A stretch of 64,000 nucleotides of DNA from Clostridiales bacterium (GCA_024690965.1 JAILOG010000013.1:62001-126000), one strand, 5' to 3'. Positions 26,029 to 34,528 are shown, counted from the stretch's first letter. Notes: generated from the sequence alone by a model not told the origin. Numbers and translations: made by a program.

Positions 26029-26057
26029 TTGTAATTAAATGTAGTTTGATGTAAAAT
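26029..26057 (+). promoter_or_regulatory. Promoter of the deacetylase gene
   Basis: TTGTAA (26029-26034) and TAAAAT (26052-26057) are 17 bases apart, 30 bases before the ATG. Confidence 0.6.
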
Positions 26058-26086
26058 TATTATAGTGAATAAGGGAGGTATTGATC

Positions 26087-27511
26087 ATGTTGAACAAACG
26101 TTTTTTATGTGTGATTCTTGCACTGCTTTTTGTTATATCAATACCTGCAGTGGGTTTTGCTCGGGAGATTGGCGAAATTTCCCAAACACCTGACCTGGAA
26201 TTGATTATTTACGGTGACGCAAACGGCGATAATAAAATTTCGCTTGAAGACGTTATAGAAATCCAGCTTTATAAGGCGGGACTTAAGACTCTTTCTCCCG
26301 AAAGAGCCAAGATGGCGGATCTTGACCTAAGCGGAGACGCAGATCTTTCAGATGCCGTTATAATTCAGCAGCTTTGCGCCAAACTTATAAATCTTTATCC
26401 TCAATTCGGTAAATACGATATAACTCTCGGCAAGGGCGAATCTTACACCGCCTCGATGACAAACGCAAAACAGCCATATAACAGAAAGGTATTATATATT
26501 TCCACGGACGAGAGCATCGCGGAAGTTGACGCAAACGGAAAAATAACCGCAAAGAGCATAGGGAATACATCAATAATAGTACAAAATCCCTTGGGCAAAA
26601 ATACTCAGTTAAACATAACCGTTAAAGCGTCACCGACATATATAAAGCTTAACCGCAACAACTGCACGCTTATAATAGGCGAGGAAATTGATTTAGAAAG
26701 TTATATTGACGAAGAATCTGCCGCATATAAAAGAGAATTCACTACATCTGATGAAAAGATTGCGACCGTGGACAAGCATGGAACGGTTACAGCCAAAAGC
26801 AAAGGTAACGCAGTAATAAGATGCAGTATATATAACGGATTATATGCGGAATGTATCATAAACGTTACAAACGCGTCCGAAAGAATAAGAAAAAACCTTG
26901 ATCCCGCAAAGCCTATGATAGCGCTTACATTTGATGACGGACCAAACAGCGCAACAACGGGAATGATACTTGATACGCTGAAAAAATACAACTCCAGAGC
27001 AACGTTTTTTGTTGTGGGGAACCGTGTACACGGCGAAAACAAGCAGGTTTTAAAGCGTGCGTATGATATGGGATGTGAAGTTGGCAGTCACAGTTACAGC
27101 CATCAGTATTTTTCTAATATAACGTTGGCAGAGGCAAAAAAAGAAATAAACAAAGCAAAAGAAGTCATAAAAGACGCTATTGGGGCATATCCTACGCTGT
27201 TCAGGCTTCCCGGCGGGATATCGGTTAAGTCTTATTTGCCGTATGTGGGTGCGCCTATAATTAACTGGTCGGTAGACACACGCGACTGGGAGATCTTAAA
27301 TTCGTCCGCGGTATACAACAGCGTAATGAAAGACAGCTACGATGGCGCTGTGGTCCTTATGCACGATATTTACGGCACGACCGCTACGGCGGCACAAAAC
27401 GCGATCACATCGCTCATTTCACGGGGGTATCAGCTCGTCACCGTAAGCGAGCTTGCGTATTACAAAGGATACAAGCTTGAAAACGGAAGTATATATTATC
27501 ACTTTAGATGA
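26087..27511 (+). CDS. Secreted polysaccharide deacetylase with dockerin-like and Ig-like domains
   Basis: From the ATG at 26087, 8 bases after GGGAGG, the protein has 474 residues. In order: signal peptide; a dockerin type I-like module with two calcium loops (YGDANGDNKISLEDV and LDLSGDADLSDAV, about 40-100); two Big2-type Ig-like domains (each with a DESIAEVDANGKITAKS-like core); and a NodB deacetylase domain with TFDDGP, the metal pair in SHSYSHQ, RLPGG, DTRDW and LMHD. NodB enzymes remove acetyl groups from peptidoglycan or from plant or chitin polymers. The dockerin position, right after the signal peptide, is unusual. No cohesin was seen here. Confidence 0.85.
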   Translation: MLNKRFLCVILALLFVISIPAVGFAREIGEISQTPDLELIIYGDANGDNKISLEDVIEIQLYKAGLKTLSPERAKMADLDLSGDADLSDAVIIQQLCAKLINLYPQFGKYDITLGKGESYTASMTNAKQPYNRKVLYISTDESIAEVDANGKITAKSIGNTSIIVQNPLGKNTQLNITVKASPTYIKLNRNNCTLIIGEEIDLESYIDEESAAYKREFTTSDEKIATVDKHGTVTAKSKGNAVIRCSIYNGLYAECIINVTNASERIRKNLDPAKPMIALTFDDGPNSATTGMILDTLKKYNSRATFFVVGNRVHGENKQVLKRAYDMGCEVGSHSYSHQYFSNITLAEAKKEINKAKEVIKDAIGAYPTLFRLPGGISVKSYLPYVGAPIINWSVDTRDWEILNSSAVYNSVMKDSYDGAVVLMHDIYGTTATAAQNAITSLISRGYQLVTVSELAYYKGYKLENGSIYYHFR

Positions 27512-27579
27512 GAATATAAAAATCACATAAGCTCCGCTACGTTAAAATATCTGCTTACATAGCTTGAAAATGACATAAT

Positions 27580-27830
27580 AACCTTGCCGCGAACGAAGAG
27601 GGGGATCTCGTCCACCCAGTGGGGGGCGCAGCCTCCCGGGTGGTCGCGAAAGGGGTTTCCAAAGGGGGAAACAGCCGACGGGTTTCCCCCTTTGGCGCGT
27701 TTTGCCTACTTTGTAGCGTGACAAAGTAGGTGCCTGCCCGGCATTAGGGCAAAACCGAGGGCTAAACTAAACCTGCAGTTTTACACCTCATCCGTCAGCT
27801 TCTCTGACACATTCTCCTCAAATGCAATGC
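27580..27830. repeat. Composite palindromic intergenic repeat, including copy B of the dispersed element
   Basis: The region is GC-richer than its surroundings and packed with palindromes: CCACCC...GGGTGG around 27612-27643; a perfect 14-bp stem CCAAAGGGGGAAAC (27659-27672) with 27682-27695; and CCTACTTTGT (27705-27714) with ACAAAGTAGG (27721-27730). From 27722 to 27830 it matches the element at 21822-21955. A 60-codon minus-strand frame across it has no supporting features. The rest of 27512-27939 contains only the terminator at 27843. Confidence 0.75.
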
Positions 27831-27842
27831 TTATCGACAAAA

Positions 27843-27886
27843 ACAGCTCCGCAAACATAGCCGTTAAGCTCTATATTTGCGGAGCA
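27843..27886 (-). terminator. Terminator of the DUF2975/HTH gene pair
   Basis: GCTCCGCAAA and TTTGCGGAGC form a 10-bp perfect stem enclosing a smaller hairpin. On the minus strand it is followed by TGTTTTTG. Confidence 0.75.
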
Positions 27887-27939
27887 CATTATACAGTTTT
27901 TAATTTTAAATTTTCGGCATTATCAGCGCCTAATGCGCA

Positions 27940-28158
27940 TTATTTTTCTCCCTCGGGATCATATTCCAATATGTCTCCCGGTTGGCAGTGCAACGCCTCG
28001 CATATCGCTTCTAAGGTAGAAAAGCGTATCGCGCTTATTCTGCCGTTTTTCATTTTAGACAGGTTTACATTTGCCACGCCTACCTTTTCAGAGAGCGTGT
28101 TTAGGCTCATTTTTCTGTCAGCCATAACGCGGTCAAGCCTGAGTATTATCTTTCCCAT
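27940..28158 (-). CDS. Small Xre-type helix-turn-helix regulator (YozG-like)
   Basis: From the ATG at 28158, with CGGAGG before it, the protein has 72 residues: MGKIILRLDRVMADRKMSLNTLSEKVGVANVNLSKMKNGR..., a compact HTH_26 domain ending in CEALHCQPGDILEYD, the usual signature of the YozG-like family. These regulators are typically encoded next to a DUF2975 membrane protein, as here, and probably act together with it. The 7 upstream codons of the longest frame overlap the ribosome site and are excluded. Confidence 0.82.
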   Translation of the reverse strand: MGKIILRLDRVMADRKMSLNTLSEKVGVANVNLSKMKNGRISAIRFSTLEAICEALHCQPGDILEYDPEGEK

Positions 28159-28175
28159 ATCGCTTATCCTCCGTA

Positions 28176-28877
28176 TCACAGTGTTTCGTCAGATTCTGTT
28201 TGAAGCTGCACGCCGTATTTGATTATATATACTCCCGCGAACAATACAATTATTACGGCGAATAAGGTCTTATTAACATATATTGCAGCCCCGCCCGCGG
28301 GATTAAGCAAAGATGCGGTCATAGTACCCGCTACCGACGAAGCTATTGCCACAGGTACAAGAGAGGCAACGAACAAAGCCGCCTTTTTTACTGCCGCGCC
28401 GCAAAACGGAGTTTCACAGCGAGATATGTACCTTAAAAGACTGTTTACGGCAATAAGTGCTATTATAACGGTAACAGAAAGAATTATTGACGATATTAAA
28501 ATAGCGGTGAGATTATCTTTTGTAAATGAGTTATCACTGTTGCCGCCGCCCGACATTTGTATTACAGTACCCTTTAATAAAGAATCTTTCGTATCTATTT
28601 TTACATCTGTTTTGCCGTCTGAAAACGTAAATTTCCCCGTTTGACCGTCTGTAACGCAATGATAAACAACACGGTCTAAGAAATTATCATGTGAAGAAAT
28701 AAAAGTCTTGTTGCCAATAACGGCAACACTTGCGGCATTGCGCTCATTTGAATTAACATAAATTGTCGCCGCTCCCAGAATTACCGTATAAATTATTGCG
28801 GCGACTATAAGCACAGATGTGATTATGTGTCCTGCTTTACCCATTTTGTTGATTTTGTTTATTGCTTTTTTATGCAT
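28176..28877 (-). CDS. DUF2975 membrane protein (YoaS-like)
   Basis: From the ATG at 28877, preceded by GGAGG, the protein has 233 residues with four predicted membrane helices: one near the N-terminus (ITSVLIVAAIIYTVILGAA), then about 125-150, 165-190 and 205-225, with an extracytoplasmic loop between the first two. This matches the DUF2975 family, which is paired with small HTH regulators across Firmicutes. The gap to the HTH gene is 17 bases, so they are cotranscribed. Its role is unknown; membrane sensing for the regulator is a reasonable guess. Confidence 0.75.
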   Translation of the reverse strand: MHKKAINKINKMGKAGHIITSVLIVAAIIYTVILGAATIYVNSNERNAASVAVIGNKTFISSHDNFLDRVVYHCVTDGQTGKFTFSDGKTDVKIDTKDSLLKGTVIQMSGGGNSDNSFTKDNLTAILISSIILSVTVIIALIAVNSLLRYISRCETPFCGAAVKKAALFVASLVPVAIASSVAGTMTASLLNPAGGAAIYVNKTLFAVIIVLFAGVYIIKYGVQLQTESDETL

Positions 28878-29053
28878 ACAATAACCTCCACACAGATTTA
28901 TTTTGCGGTTTGATTGTATCATATACGTAAGCAATTGTCAATACATTTTTAATGATAAAAATTAAAAAATTAATAAATACAGTAAAAGAAACAAAAAGGG
29001 GGGCGCGGCCTGTTGACCGCGCCATCCGTTTGTAACTTAAATATAACCGTTTA

Positions 29054-30346
29054 TTATCCTAAGATATATACATTCATTGTTCTTCTACCGAACTGTATGC
29101 ATTCATATTCGGTATCGTAATACAGATCTACAAGAACATATCCGTCCATAAGAGCTCCGCCTGTGTCGGAAGCTGTGCAATAACCGTAAACCACAGAGCC
29201 GTCGGGGGATGCGATATACATTTTTGTTCCGTAGGGAATTAAGTTGGGGTTGACAGCAACTCTGCCCACCTGAGCAACTTCGCCTGTGGCTGTAAGGTTG
29301 CCTGTGGCTGTGTAAGCAGTGCAGGTGCCTGATATAAGCTGACTGTAAGCGATCTCATTACCGCTTGCGTCTATAAGCTTGCCGTCTGCCTGTGTAACAG
29401 TACCTGAGGAAAGCTGCTTTTTCTTTTGACCCTTAAGCTCTATCTGCTCTACGGGCTCTTTTGTAACAGTTTCGCTTATAACTTCTTTGCTGTCCTTTTT
29501 GCCGTCTACATATTTTACTTTGTATACAACTTCTTTAGAACCTTTTTCACCGTACTGTGTTACCTGTACGTCTCCGATGTAAACATCTTTTGAGTTCTTG
29601 CTTATTGTTTCAAAGGGGATTTCTTTTGTTTTTGTTACCTCTTTATATTCAACTCTTTTTACAGTGATTTTTAAGTTATCGGTAAGCTCTGAATCGATCG
29701 CGGGCTCAATGATATCGTCTTTGGCTGTCTCAATACCGGCGGATTTAAGAGCCTGAGCGACTGTTGTACCCGTAACTTTTACTTTTTGTGTTTTGCCGTC
29801 GGCTTTGATTGATACTGTTGTATAGTGGTCAACCTTTATTGTCATATCGGCTTTGAGCTCTGCGCTCATATCGGGTGTAACAATGTCGTCGCTGTCTACT
29901 TTAATGGAAAGAGATTTTAAGGCGTCGGATACATTTCCCATATTAAATGTTTCTACGGATTCTTCACCGTCAACTATCATTTTAACGTCGAATGCTCTGT
30001 AAACGGTAATATCAAGATTACCTGATGAATCCTTATTGCTTACAACAATATCGTCATCGCCGTACATTATACCGGCGGACTGAAGAACACCGTCTGTATC
30101 GTCTCCGTTAAATGTAAGTATTGAAACGACCTTTTCGCCGTCTACTATATTAGCGGTTCTGCTTCGCGCGGCTGCCGATATGGCTGTGCCTGCCAAAATA
30201 GCTATGGCAACAGATATAGCAGCTATTTTTTTAGCGCCCATCTGTTTTGGGCTGAGGCGTTTTGCCGCCGAAGATATTTTAGACAATATTGTATGTTCCT
30301 TTTTATCTGTCTTTTGTATGTTTTCAGTGGTTTGTTTCTTAGACAT
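29054..30346 (-). CDS. YabE-like cell wall protein: DUF348 repeats, G5 and 3D domains
   Basis: This 430-residue protein has a cytoplasmic N-terminus, one membrane helix (about 38-60), three ubiquitin-like DUF348 modules (about 70-240), a G5 domain (EVTKTKEIPFETISKNSKDVYIGDVQVTQYGEKGSK... start about 240-320) and a C-terminal 3D domain with the three conserved aspartates in TASDTGGALMDGYVLVDLYYD. It resembles B. subtilis YabE, a putative peptidoglycan-cleaving enzyme related to resuscitation-promoting factors. It has its own consensus promoter. The leader is too short for the c-di-AMP riboswitch that often controls such genes. Confidence 0.88.
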   Translation of the reverse strand: MSKKQTTENIQKTDKKEHTILSKISSAAKRLSPKQMGAKKIAAISVAIAILAGTAISAAARSRTANIVDGEKVVSILTFNGDDTDGVLQSAGIMYGDDDIVVSNKDSSGNLDITVYRAFDVKMIVDGEESVETFNMGNVSDALKSLSIKVDSDDIVTPDMSAELKADMTIKVDHYTTVSIKADGKTQKVKVTGTTVAQALKSAGIETAKDDIIEPAIDSELTDNLKITVKRVEYKEVTKTKEIPFETISKNSKDVYIGDVQVTQYGEKGSKEVVYKVKYVDGKKDSKEVISETVTKEPVEQIELKGQKKKQLSSGTVTQADGKLIDASGNEIAYSQLISGTCTAYTATGNLTATGEVAQVGRVAVNPNLIPYGTKMYIASPDGSVVYGYCTASDTGGALMDGYVLVDLYYDTEYECIQFGRRTMNVYILG

Positions 30347-30440
30347 AAAGTAAAAACTCCTTACTTTGTAACACTTTTGTAGTCTTACATTTCTTGTGAT
30401 TTTTAAATTTGTGCTCGCGGTTTTTTAAGCCACGGGCGCT

Positions 30441-30469
30441 ATTATATAGCAACAGTGATTAAACGTCAA
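30441..30469 (-). promoter_or_regulatory. Promoter of the YabE-like gene
   Basis: On the minus strand TTGACG and TATAAT are separated by 17 bases, about 95 bases before the start codon. Confidence 0.8.
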
Positions 30470-30940
30470 GCTAAAAAAAGCGTATTGTTTTGTGCAATTT
30501 CACCTAAAAAGCAGGACTTGAAATTTGGCGTTGTCAAAATGTCATTAATATTTATTCTTTAATTCAAATATTTTTATAAAATTAAACAAAATAATAAGTA
30601 ACAAAATAATTACAAAGGGTAACAAAAGGACATTTTTTATTAATTGTTGATGCAAAAAATTAACCAAAAACCAAATAACCTTGTATATAACAATGCTTTT
30701 AAAAAAAGAGCTTATGTTAATTATTTAACAAACTAATCGACGATAATTGGCAAAATTCTTGTTTTAAAGCCGATTTTTTCTCTGATTTTACCCGATTTCA
30801 ATGAAAATAGGGAACATATTACCGATTTTCTATTGTGCTTATCGCCGAAAATGCCCCTATGATGATATTTTGCTTGAAATATTCAGCTTTTTTTACGTAT
30901 TTTTTTAAATTCGGACAAGCTTTTTAAAGTTAATAAATAA
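30470..30940. other. Long AT-rich intergenic region
   Basis: No open frame with a ribosome site is present. It contains several CGATTTT-like repeats (30770-30830) and one Rex-like palindrome (ATGTTAA-TTAT-TTAACAA, 30714-30731). I see nothing else in it. Confidence 0.5.
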
Positions 30941-30944
30941 TAAA

Positions 30945-30985
30945 AAAAGCTTGACTCTGAGCGAATTTTACGCAGAGCCAAGCTT
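30945..30985 (-). terminator. Terminator of the lysozyme/holin pair
   Basis: AAGCTTGACTCTG pairs with CAGAGCCAAGCTT (one mismatch). On the minus strand it is followed by a run of seven T. Confidence 0.85.
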
Positions 30986-31003
30986 AAATTTAACAATAGC
31001 TTT

Positions 31004-31540
31004 TTACAACGTGCTGTTTTTATCGTCATTGTTTTGAGATGTCAGGCTCTTTTTATCATCATTCTCTTTTTGTTTTAGTTTTGTTTTGGATTTCTTTGGG
31101 GTATTTTCGTAAAGCTGCTGTGAAGATCTTCTCAGTTGCAATAGTACGCTTTTCAGCTTTTTGGGGAGAGGGATCATAACAGACGCGTTTTCAAGAACCG
31201 AAAGCCCTTCGTTGCATATAAAGAACATAATGGTTATTTCTCTTATCGGAACCACTTCAGGCATAATGCGCTGTATTGCCGTGCTCATTCCCACAACGAG
31301 AAATATAACGAATTTTTTTATAATACCTTTAAATCCAACGTTGCTCGAAAGCTTTTTCAAGTATATCGCTTTTACGACACCCGTCAAATAGTCCACAATG
31401 ACCATACTCAAGAGTGTCGTAAGCAAAGCGTCCGCACCGCCCAAAAACCACACAAGCACACCGCCTATAACAGAAAAATCTATACTTAATCTGTTGAATA
31501 AATAATTGTTTGAATACAGAATTTCTTTCAGCTTATCCAT
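31004..31540 (-). CDS. Phage holin family protein (holin 4-type)
   Basis: The 178-residue protein has three or four membrane helices in the first 130 residues, with the family core VIVDYLTGVVKAIYLKKLSSNVGFKGIIKKF, followed by a long polar tail rich in Lys, Ser, Asn and Asp. It matches the toxin-secretion/phage-lysis holin family, whose members form membrane holes that let an endolysin reach the wall. It follows the GH25 lysozyme gene by 4 bases. The polar C-terminal extension is longer than in typical phage holins. Confidence 0.85.
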   Translation of the reverse strand: MDKLKEILYSNNYLFNRLSIDFSVIGGVLVWFLGGADALLTTLLSMVIVDYLTGVVKAIYLKKLSSNVGFKGIIKKFVIFLVVGMSTAIQRIMPEVVPIREITIMFFICNEGLSVLENASVMIPLPKKLKSVLLQLRRSSQQLYENTPKKSKTKLKQKENDDKKSLTSQNNDDKNSTL

Positions 31541-31544
31541 TTAA

Positions 31545-32594
31545 TCACTTCTTTACGGCAATCTTAAGCTTTTGCCCTGCGTAAATGATATTGGGATCGG
31601 CTATCTTGTTATCTTTTGCTATTTTTGCAACAGTTGTTTTATATTTAGCGGCAATAGCAGATAAGGTATCTCCCTTTTTCACTGTGTAAGTGATATATTC
31701 ATCTTTTTGCGCAGGCGCGGAAGTTGCCGCGGCCGTTTTTATTTTAAGCTTTTGTCCGGGGTATATGATATCCGGATTTGAAATGTTGTTGTCCTTAGCG
31801 ATTTTTGCAACGGTAGTCTTATACTTTGCCGCAATAGCCGAAAGAGTGTCTCCGCTTTTAACTGTATAAGTTACAGTTTTAACTGTATCGGTTGACGGCG
31901 CTTGCGCTGGAGGGGTGTCATCTTTTGGCTTCTCCTGTTGAGTATTCTGTTTCGAATAACCGTTTAGCCCGTGTTCTTTTATATATTTGGGATAATCCTT
32001 ATACATATAATCTTTGTCTACTGCGCCCGTAATGCCCGCAAGTGTGGTTGAGTCTATATAATTTGTTGAGCCGCCGTATTGCCACAAGCCGCAGTTATAA
32101 TCCTTTTTGCGGCTCCACTGCGCGAGCCACAGCTCATATTTAGGAAACAGCTTATCGTAATCGAGATAGTTTACAAGCCAGTTGGGGTTTGTATAAATGC
32201 CTACCAAATAGCCTGCCTTTTTAACAATTTCGCAAAATTTAAGGGCTATTTTGGTGCAGTTAGCCTTTCCCGTTTTTGCAATTGCCGATTCTTCCATGTC
32301 GTAGTAAACGGGCATGTCGAACTTGTGACCTTTTATACACGATAAAAAGTACTTTGCTTCTTTTTCGGCTTCACTTACCGTTGTCGCGTAAGCGTAGTGA
32401 TAAGCTCCCACGTGTATACCTACATCTTTAAAGCCCTTAATGTTTGTTTCAAACTGATTATCTTTTTGGTTTGCCTCCCAGCCGAAGCTTGCGCGGCATA
32501 TGGCAAATTTGATGTTTTGGGACGCCACCTTTTTATAATTAATGTTTTTCTGCCAGGTAGAAACGTCGATGCCTTTAGAAATATAATCAGACAT
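31545..32594 (-). CDS. GH25 lysozyme with two C-terminal LysM domains
   Basis: From the ATG at 32594 (8 bases after AAGGAG) the protein has 349 residues. The GH25 muramidase domain covers about 1-210 with GIDVSTWQ, the acidic pair in YYDMEES and LWQYGG; two LysM peptidoglycan-binding modules follow ([20 protein letters not shown] and [20 protein letters not shown]), joined by a Pro/Thr linker. It cleaves the glycan chain of peptidoglycan. There is no signal peptide, consistent with release through the adjacent holin. The two LysM units are nearly identical, suggesting recent duplication. Confidence 0.92.
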   Translation of the reverse strand: MSDYISKGIDVSTWQKNINYKKVASQNIKFAICRASFGWEANQKDNQFETNIKGFKDVGIHVGAYHYAYATTVSEAEKEAKYFLSCIKGHKFDMPVYYDMEESAIAKTGKANCTKIALKFCEIVKKAGYLVGIYTNPNWLVNYLDYDKLFPKYELWLAQWSRKKDYNCGLWQYGGSTNYIDSTTLAGITGAVDKDYMYKDYPKYIKEHGLNGYSKQNTQQEKPKDDTPPAQAPSTDTVKTVTYTVKSGDTLSAIAAKYKTTVAKIAKDNNISNPDIIYPGQKLKIKTAAATSAPAQKDEYITYTVKKGDTLSAIAAKYKTTVAKIAKDNKIADPNIIYAGQKLKIAVKK

Positions 32595-32698
32595 ATAATG
32601 CACTCCTTGTAATAAATTTCCTTCCCGTATATAATCGTAAACATATAATATTTCGATAAAAGTATAGAAATAAAGGAAGAAAATCTTTAAATTATAAT

Positions 32699-32735
32699 TA
32701 AAAGCCGAATTTCCCGCAAAAGAGATTCGGCTTTC
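32699..32735. terminator. Hairpin terminator upstream of the lysozyme gene
   Basis: AAAGCCGAAT and ATTCGGCTTT form a 10-bp stem. T-runs are modest on both sides; it probably ends transcripts of the minus-strand Cys-rich gene. Confidence 0.55.
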
Positions 32736-32896
32736 AAAGCTTATTCACAAAAAGCTTTGTAAAATGATTATTAATGTTTATTTGCTGCAAAAAGCGAAAA
32801 CAAGCTTTCCGGCAAATAATTCGCAAAAGCAAATTATAATGGCTTTTTAACAGCAAATAAATATGTTTTTCATAACTTATTTGTGAACAGCTTTTG
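32736..32896. repeat. Long imperfect inverted repeat
   Basis: Outer arms AAAGCTTATTCACAAA (32736-32751) and TTTGTGAACAGCTTTT (32880-32895), then TTTATTTGCTG (32778-32788) with its exact complement CAGCAAATAAA (32851-32861), then AAAAAGC with GCTTTTT and an inner AATAATT/AATTATA. About 160 bases could fold back as one hairpin. No coding frame lies in it. Confidence 0.6.
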
Positions 32897-32926
32897 CATC
32901 GGCATTATTAACTACAGGCGGGGTTA

Positions 32927-33724
32927 TCAGTCTCCGCAGGATGTCTGGCAGTGCTGTCCCTCGGGAAAAAATTCATTTGTGGGGAATTTTATTCTTTGGA
33001 ACATTTCGCAGGGGTCTTCGTTTGTCGTTTTACATTCCTTGCAAGGTATGCAGTAATCGTAAGCGTGAACGAGCATTTGCACATTACGTACGATTTGCAC
33101 CATAGAGAACATACCTATGGAAACGAGAACGTGTTTTTCTCCGCTTGAGGCAAATGTGCCGCCGTAGAGAGCCGCTATGCTTTCGGGTATATACTGGCAA
33201 AGAGTGCAGCTTGGTCCGTAGCCGTTGCAAATAAGCCTTGCGCCCAAAGAAATTGGGTCTGCTGTTTGAACGTTTGCTTTGGGAAGATTGCTCACGCTTA
33301 CGTTTTCCGTCTCTTCACCTGTTGCCGCCGAGGTATACATTTTCACACTGCCCTCGCTGCCGTACATAACGGTTTGCTTTGTGAAAACAGCCAAGCCTTT
33401 TACAAGCGTAGACGCGCTTGTTGTTTGTGTTACCACTTCAAGCAATACATTGAAGTAGTATGTTATGTTCACGGTAAAATAGCCTTTATGAAACGGCATT
33501 GGCTCTAATTCTACATTAACGTCTATTATTTCTGTGTCTTTTATTTTTACGCTTGTGGCGGCGTCTATTGTGGGTTGATCACCCACCGCGAAATAAACGC
33601 ACATATCCTCAAGGCAGTCTTTGCTTCCGCAGCTGTCATACACGCGCATAACATCTATGCATACTGCGTCGTCTCCTGCGCCTTCAACAGAGTTGCGGCA
33701 GCTTGAGTTTACATTATCAGCCAT
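32927..33724 (-). CDS. Cys-rich conserved Clostridial protein, function unknown
   Basis: The 265-residue protein has no signal peptide or membrane helix. Cysteines cluster at the N-terminus (VCIDVMRVYDSCGSKDCLED), in the middle (LICNGYGPSCTLCQYIPES) and at the C-terminus (YCIPCKECKTTNEDPCEMF... CQTSCGD); between them lie beta-rich stretches such as YFTVNITYYFNVLLEVV. It resembles a group of conserved uncharacterised Clostridial proteins; a metal- or disulfide-stabilised, possibly spore- or surface-related protein is a guess only. A strong AGGAGG ribosome site precedes the ATG. Its neighbours are nadD (divergent) and the lysozyme gene. Confidence 0.6.
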   Translation of the reverse strand: MADNVNSSCRNSVEGAGDDAVCIDVMRVYDSCGSKDCLEDMCVYFAVGDQPTIDAATSVKIKDTEIIDVNVELEPMPFHKGYFTVNITYYFNVLLEVVTQTTSASTLVKGLAVFTKQTVMYGSEGSVKMYTSAATGEETENVSVSNLPKANVQTADPISLGARLICNGYGPSCTLCQYIPESIAALYGGTFASSGEKHVLVSIGMFSMVQIVRNVQMLVHAYDYCIPCKECKTTNEDPCEMFQRIKFPTNEFFPEGQHCQTSCGD

Positions 33725-33858
33725 AAAAAATCCTCCTGTCCCAAAAATTAAAGAAGTGCATTTTTACCCTCTGACATACATATGTTAGGCTCCATATGCT
33801 GCGAGATTAATACATATTATGCAAAGTTAAAAAATGTGACACAATAAAAGCGTAATAA

Positions 33859-33887
33859 TTGACTTTTCATTAAATGTGTGTCATAAT
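33859..33887 (+). promoter_or_regulatory. Promoter of the nadD operon
   Basis: TTGACT (33859-33864) and CATAAT (33882-33887) are 17 bases apart, about 40 bases before the nadD ATG. Confidence 0.65.
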
Positions 33888-33928
33888 CAATACCGTTGAT
33901 TAAGTTTACATTGTGCGGTGATAGGACA

Positions 33929-34528
33929 ATGAAAAAAACAGGTCTTTACGGGGGCAGTTTTGATCCCGTACATAACGGGCATATAAAAACCGCCTTGGTG
34001 TTTAAAGAGCAAATGGATCTTGATAAGGTACTGATAATGCCGGCAAAGCGTCCTCCCAACAAACTCAACGCAGAATTGGCGGATAATTACCACAGAATTA
34101 CAATGTGCAAGCTTGCATTTGAAGGTTATAAAGGCTTTGAGATAAGCGATGCAGAGATAAAACGCAGAGGTGTGAGCTACACCTGCGACACACTGAAAAG
34201 CCTGTCACCGGAAAAGTTTGGCAGAATATACCTTTTGTGCGGCGCCGATATGTTCTTAACTTTGCAAAACTGGAAAGACCCCGATGTCATTTTTTCTCTT
34301 GCGGATATTGTAACCGTGCCGAGAGATAAAGACGATCTATGTGTGCTTGAGGAACACAAAAAAGCTCTTGAAAAGCTTGGGGCGAGAATCCACATAATAG
34401 ACACCCCTAAAATTGATGTAAGCTCAACACAGATAAGGAAAATGATATCGGAAAACAAAAGCATAGCGGGGCTTGTGCCGAAAAGCGTAGAAAATTATAT
34501 ATACGAAAAAGGATTATACGGGGGATGA
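33929..34528 (+). CDS. nadD: Nicotinate-nucleotide adenylyltransferase
   Basis: This 199-residue enzyme joins nicotinate mononucleotide and ATP to make the NAD precursor deamido-NAD. The nucleotidyltransferase motif GGSFDPVHNGH is near the N-terminus and the C-terminal motif VSSTQIRKMI is intact. The longest frame starts at a TTG 33 bases upstream without a ribosome site; the ATG at 33929 gives the usual MKKTGLYGG start. Its stop overlaps the next start by 4 bases (ATGA). Confidence 0.93.
   Translation: MKKTGLYGGSFDPVHNGHIKTALVFKEQMDLDKVLIMPAKRPPNKLNAELADNYHRITMCKLAFEGYKGFEISDAEIKRRGVSYTCDTLKSLSPEKFGRIYLLCGADMFLTLQNWKDPDVIFSLADIVTVPRDKDDLCVLEEHKKALEKLGARIHIIDTPKIDVSSTQIRKMISENKSIAGLVPKSVENYIYEKGLYGG

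Noticed and set aside
27542..27724. A 60-codon minus-strand frame in the intergenic region after the deacetylase
   Set aside because: It runs through palindromic repeat DNA, is Arg/Pro/Gly-rich and has no ribosome site.
30347..30470. A c-di-AMP (ydaO-type) riboswitch ahead of the YabE-like gene
   Set aside because: The promoter at 30441-30469 leaves a leader of about 90 bases, too short, and no ydaO consensus sequence was found.
31004..33724. A prophage
   Set aside because: Only a holin and a lysozyme are phage-like; no integrase, capsid, portal or tail gene and no attachment-site repeats were seen.
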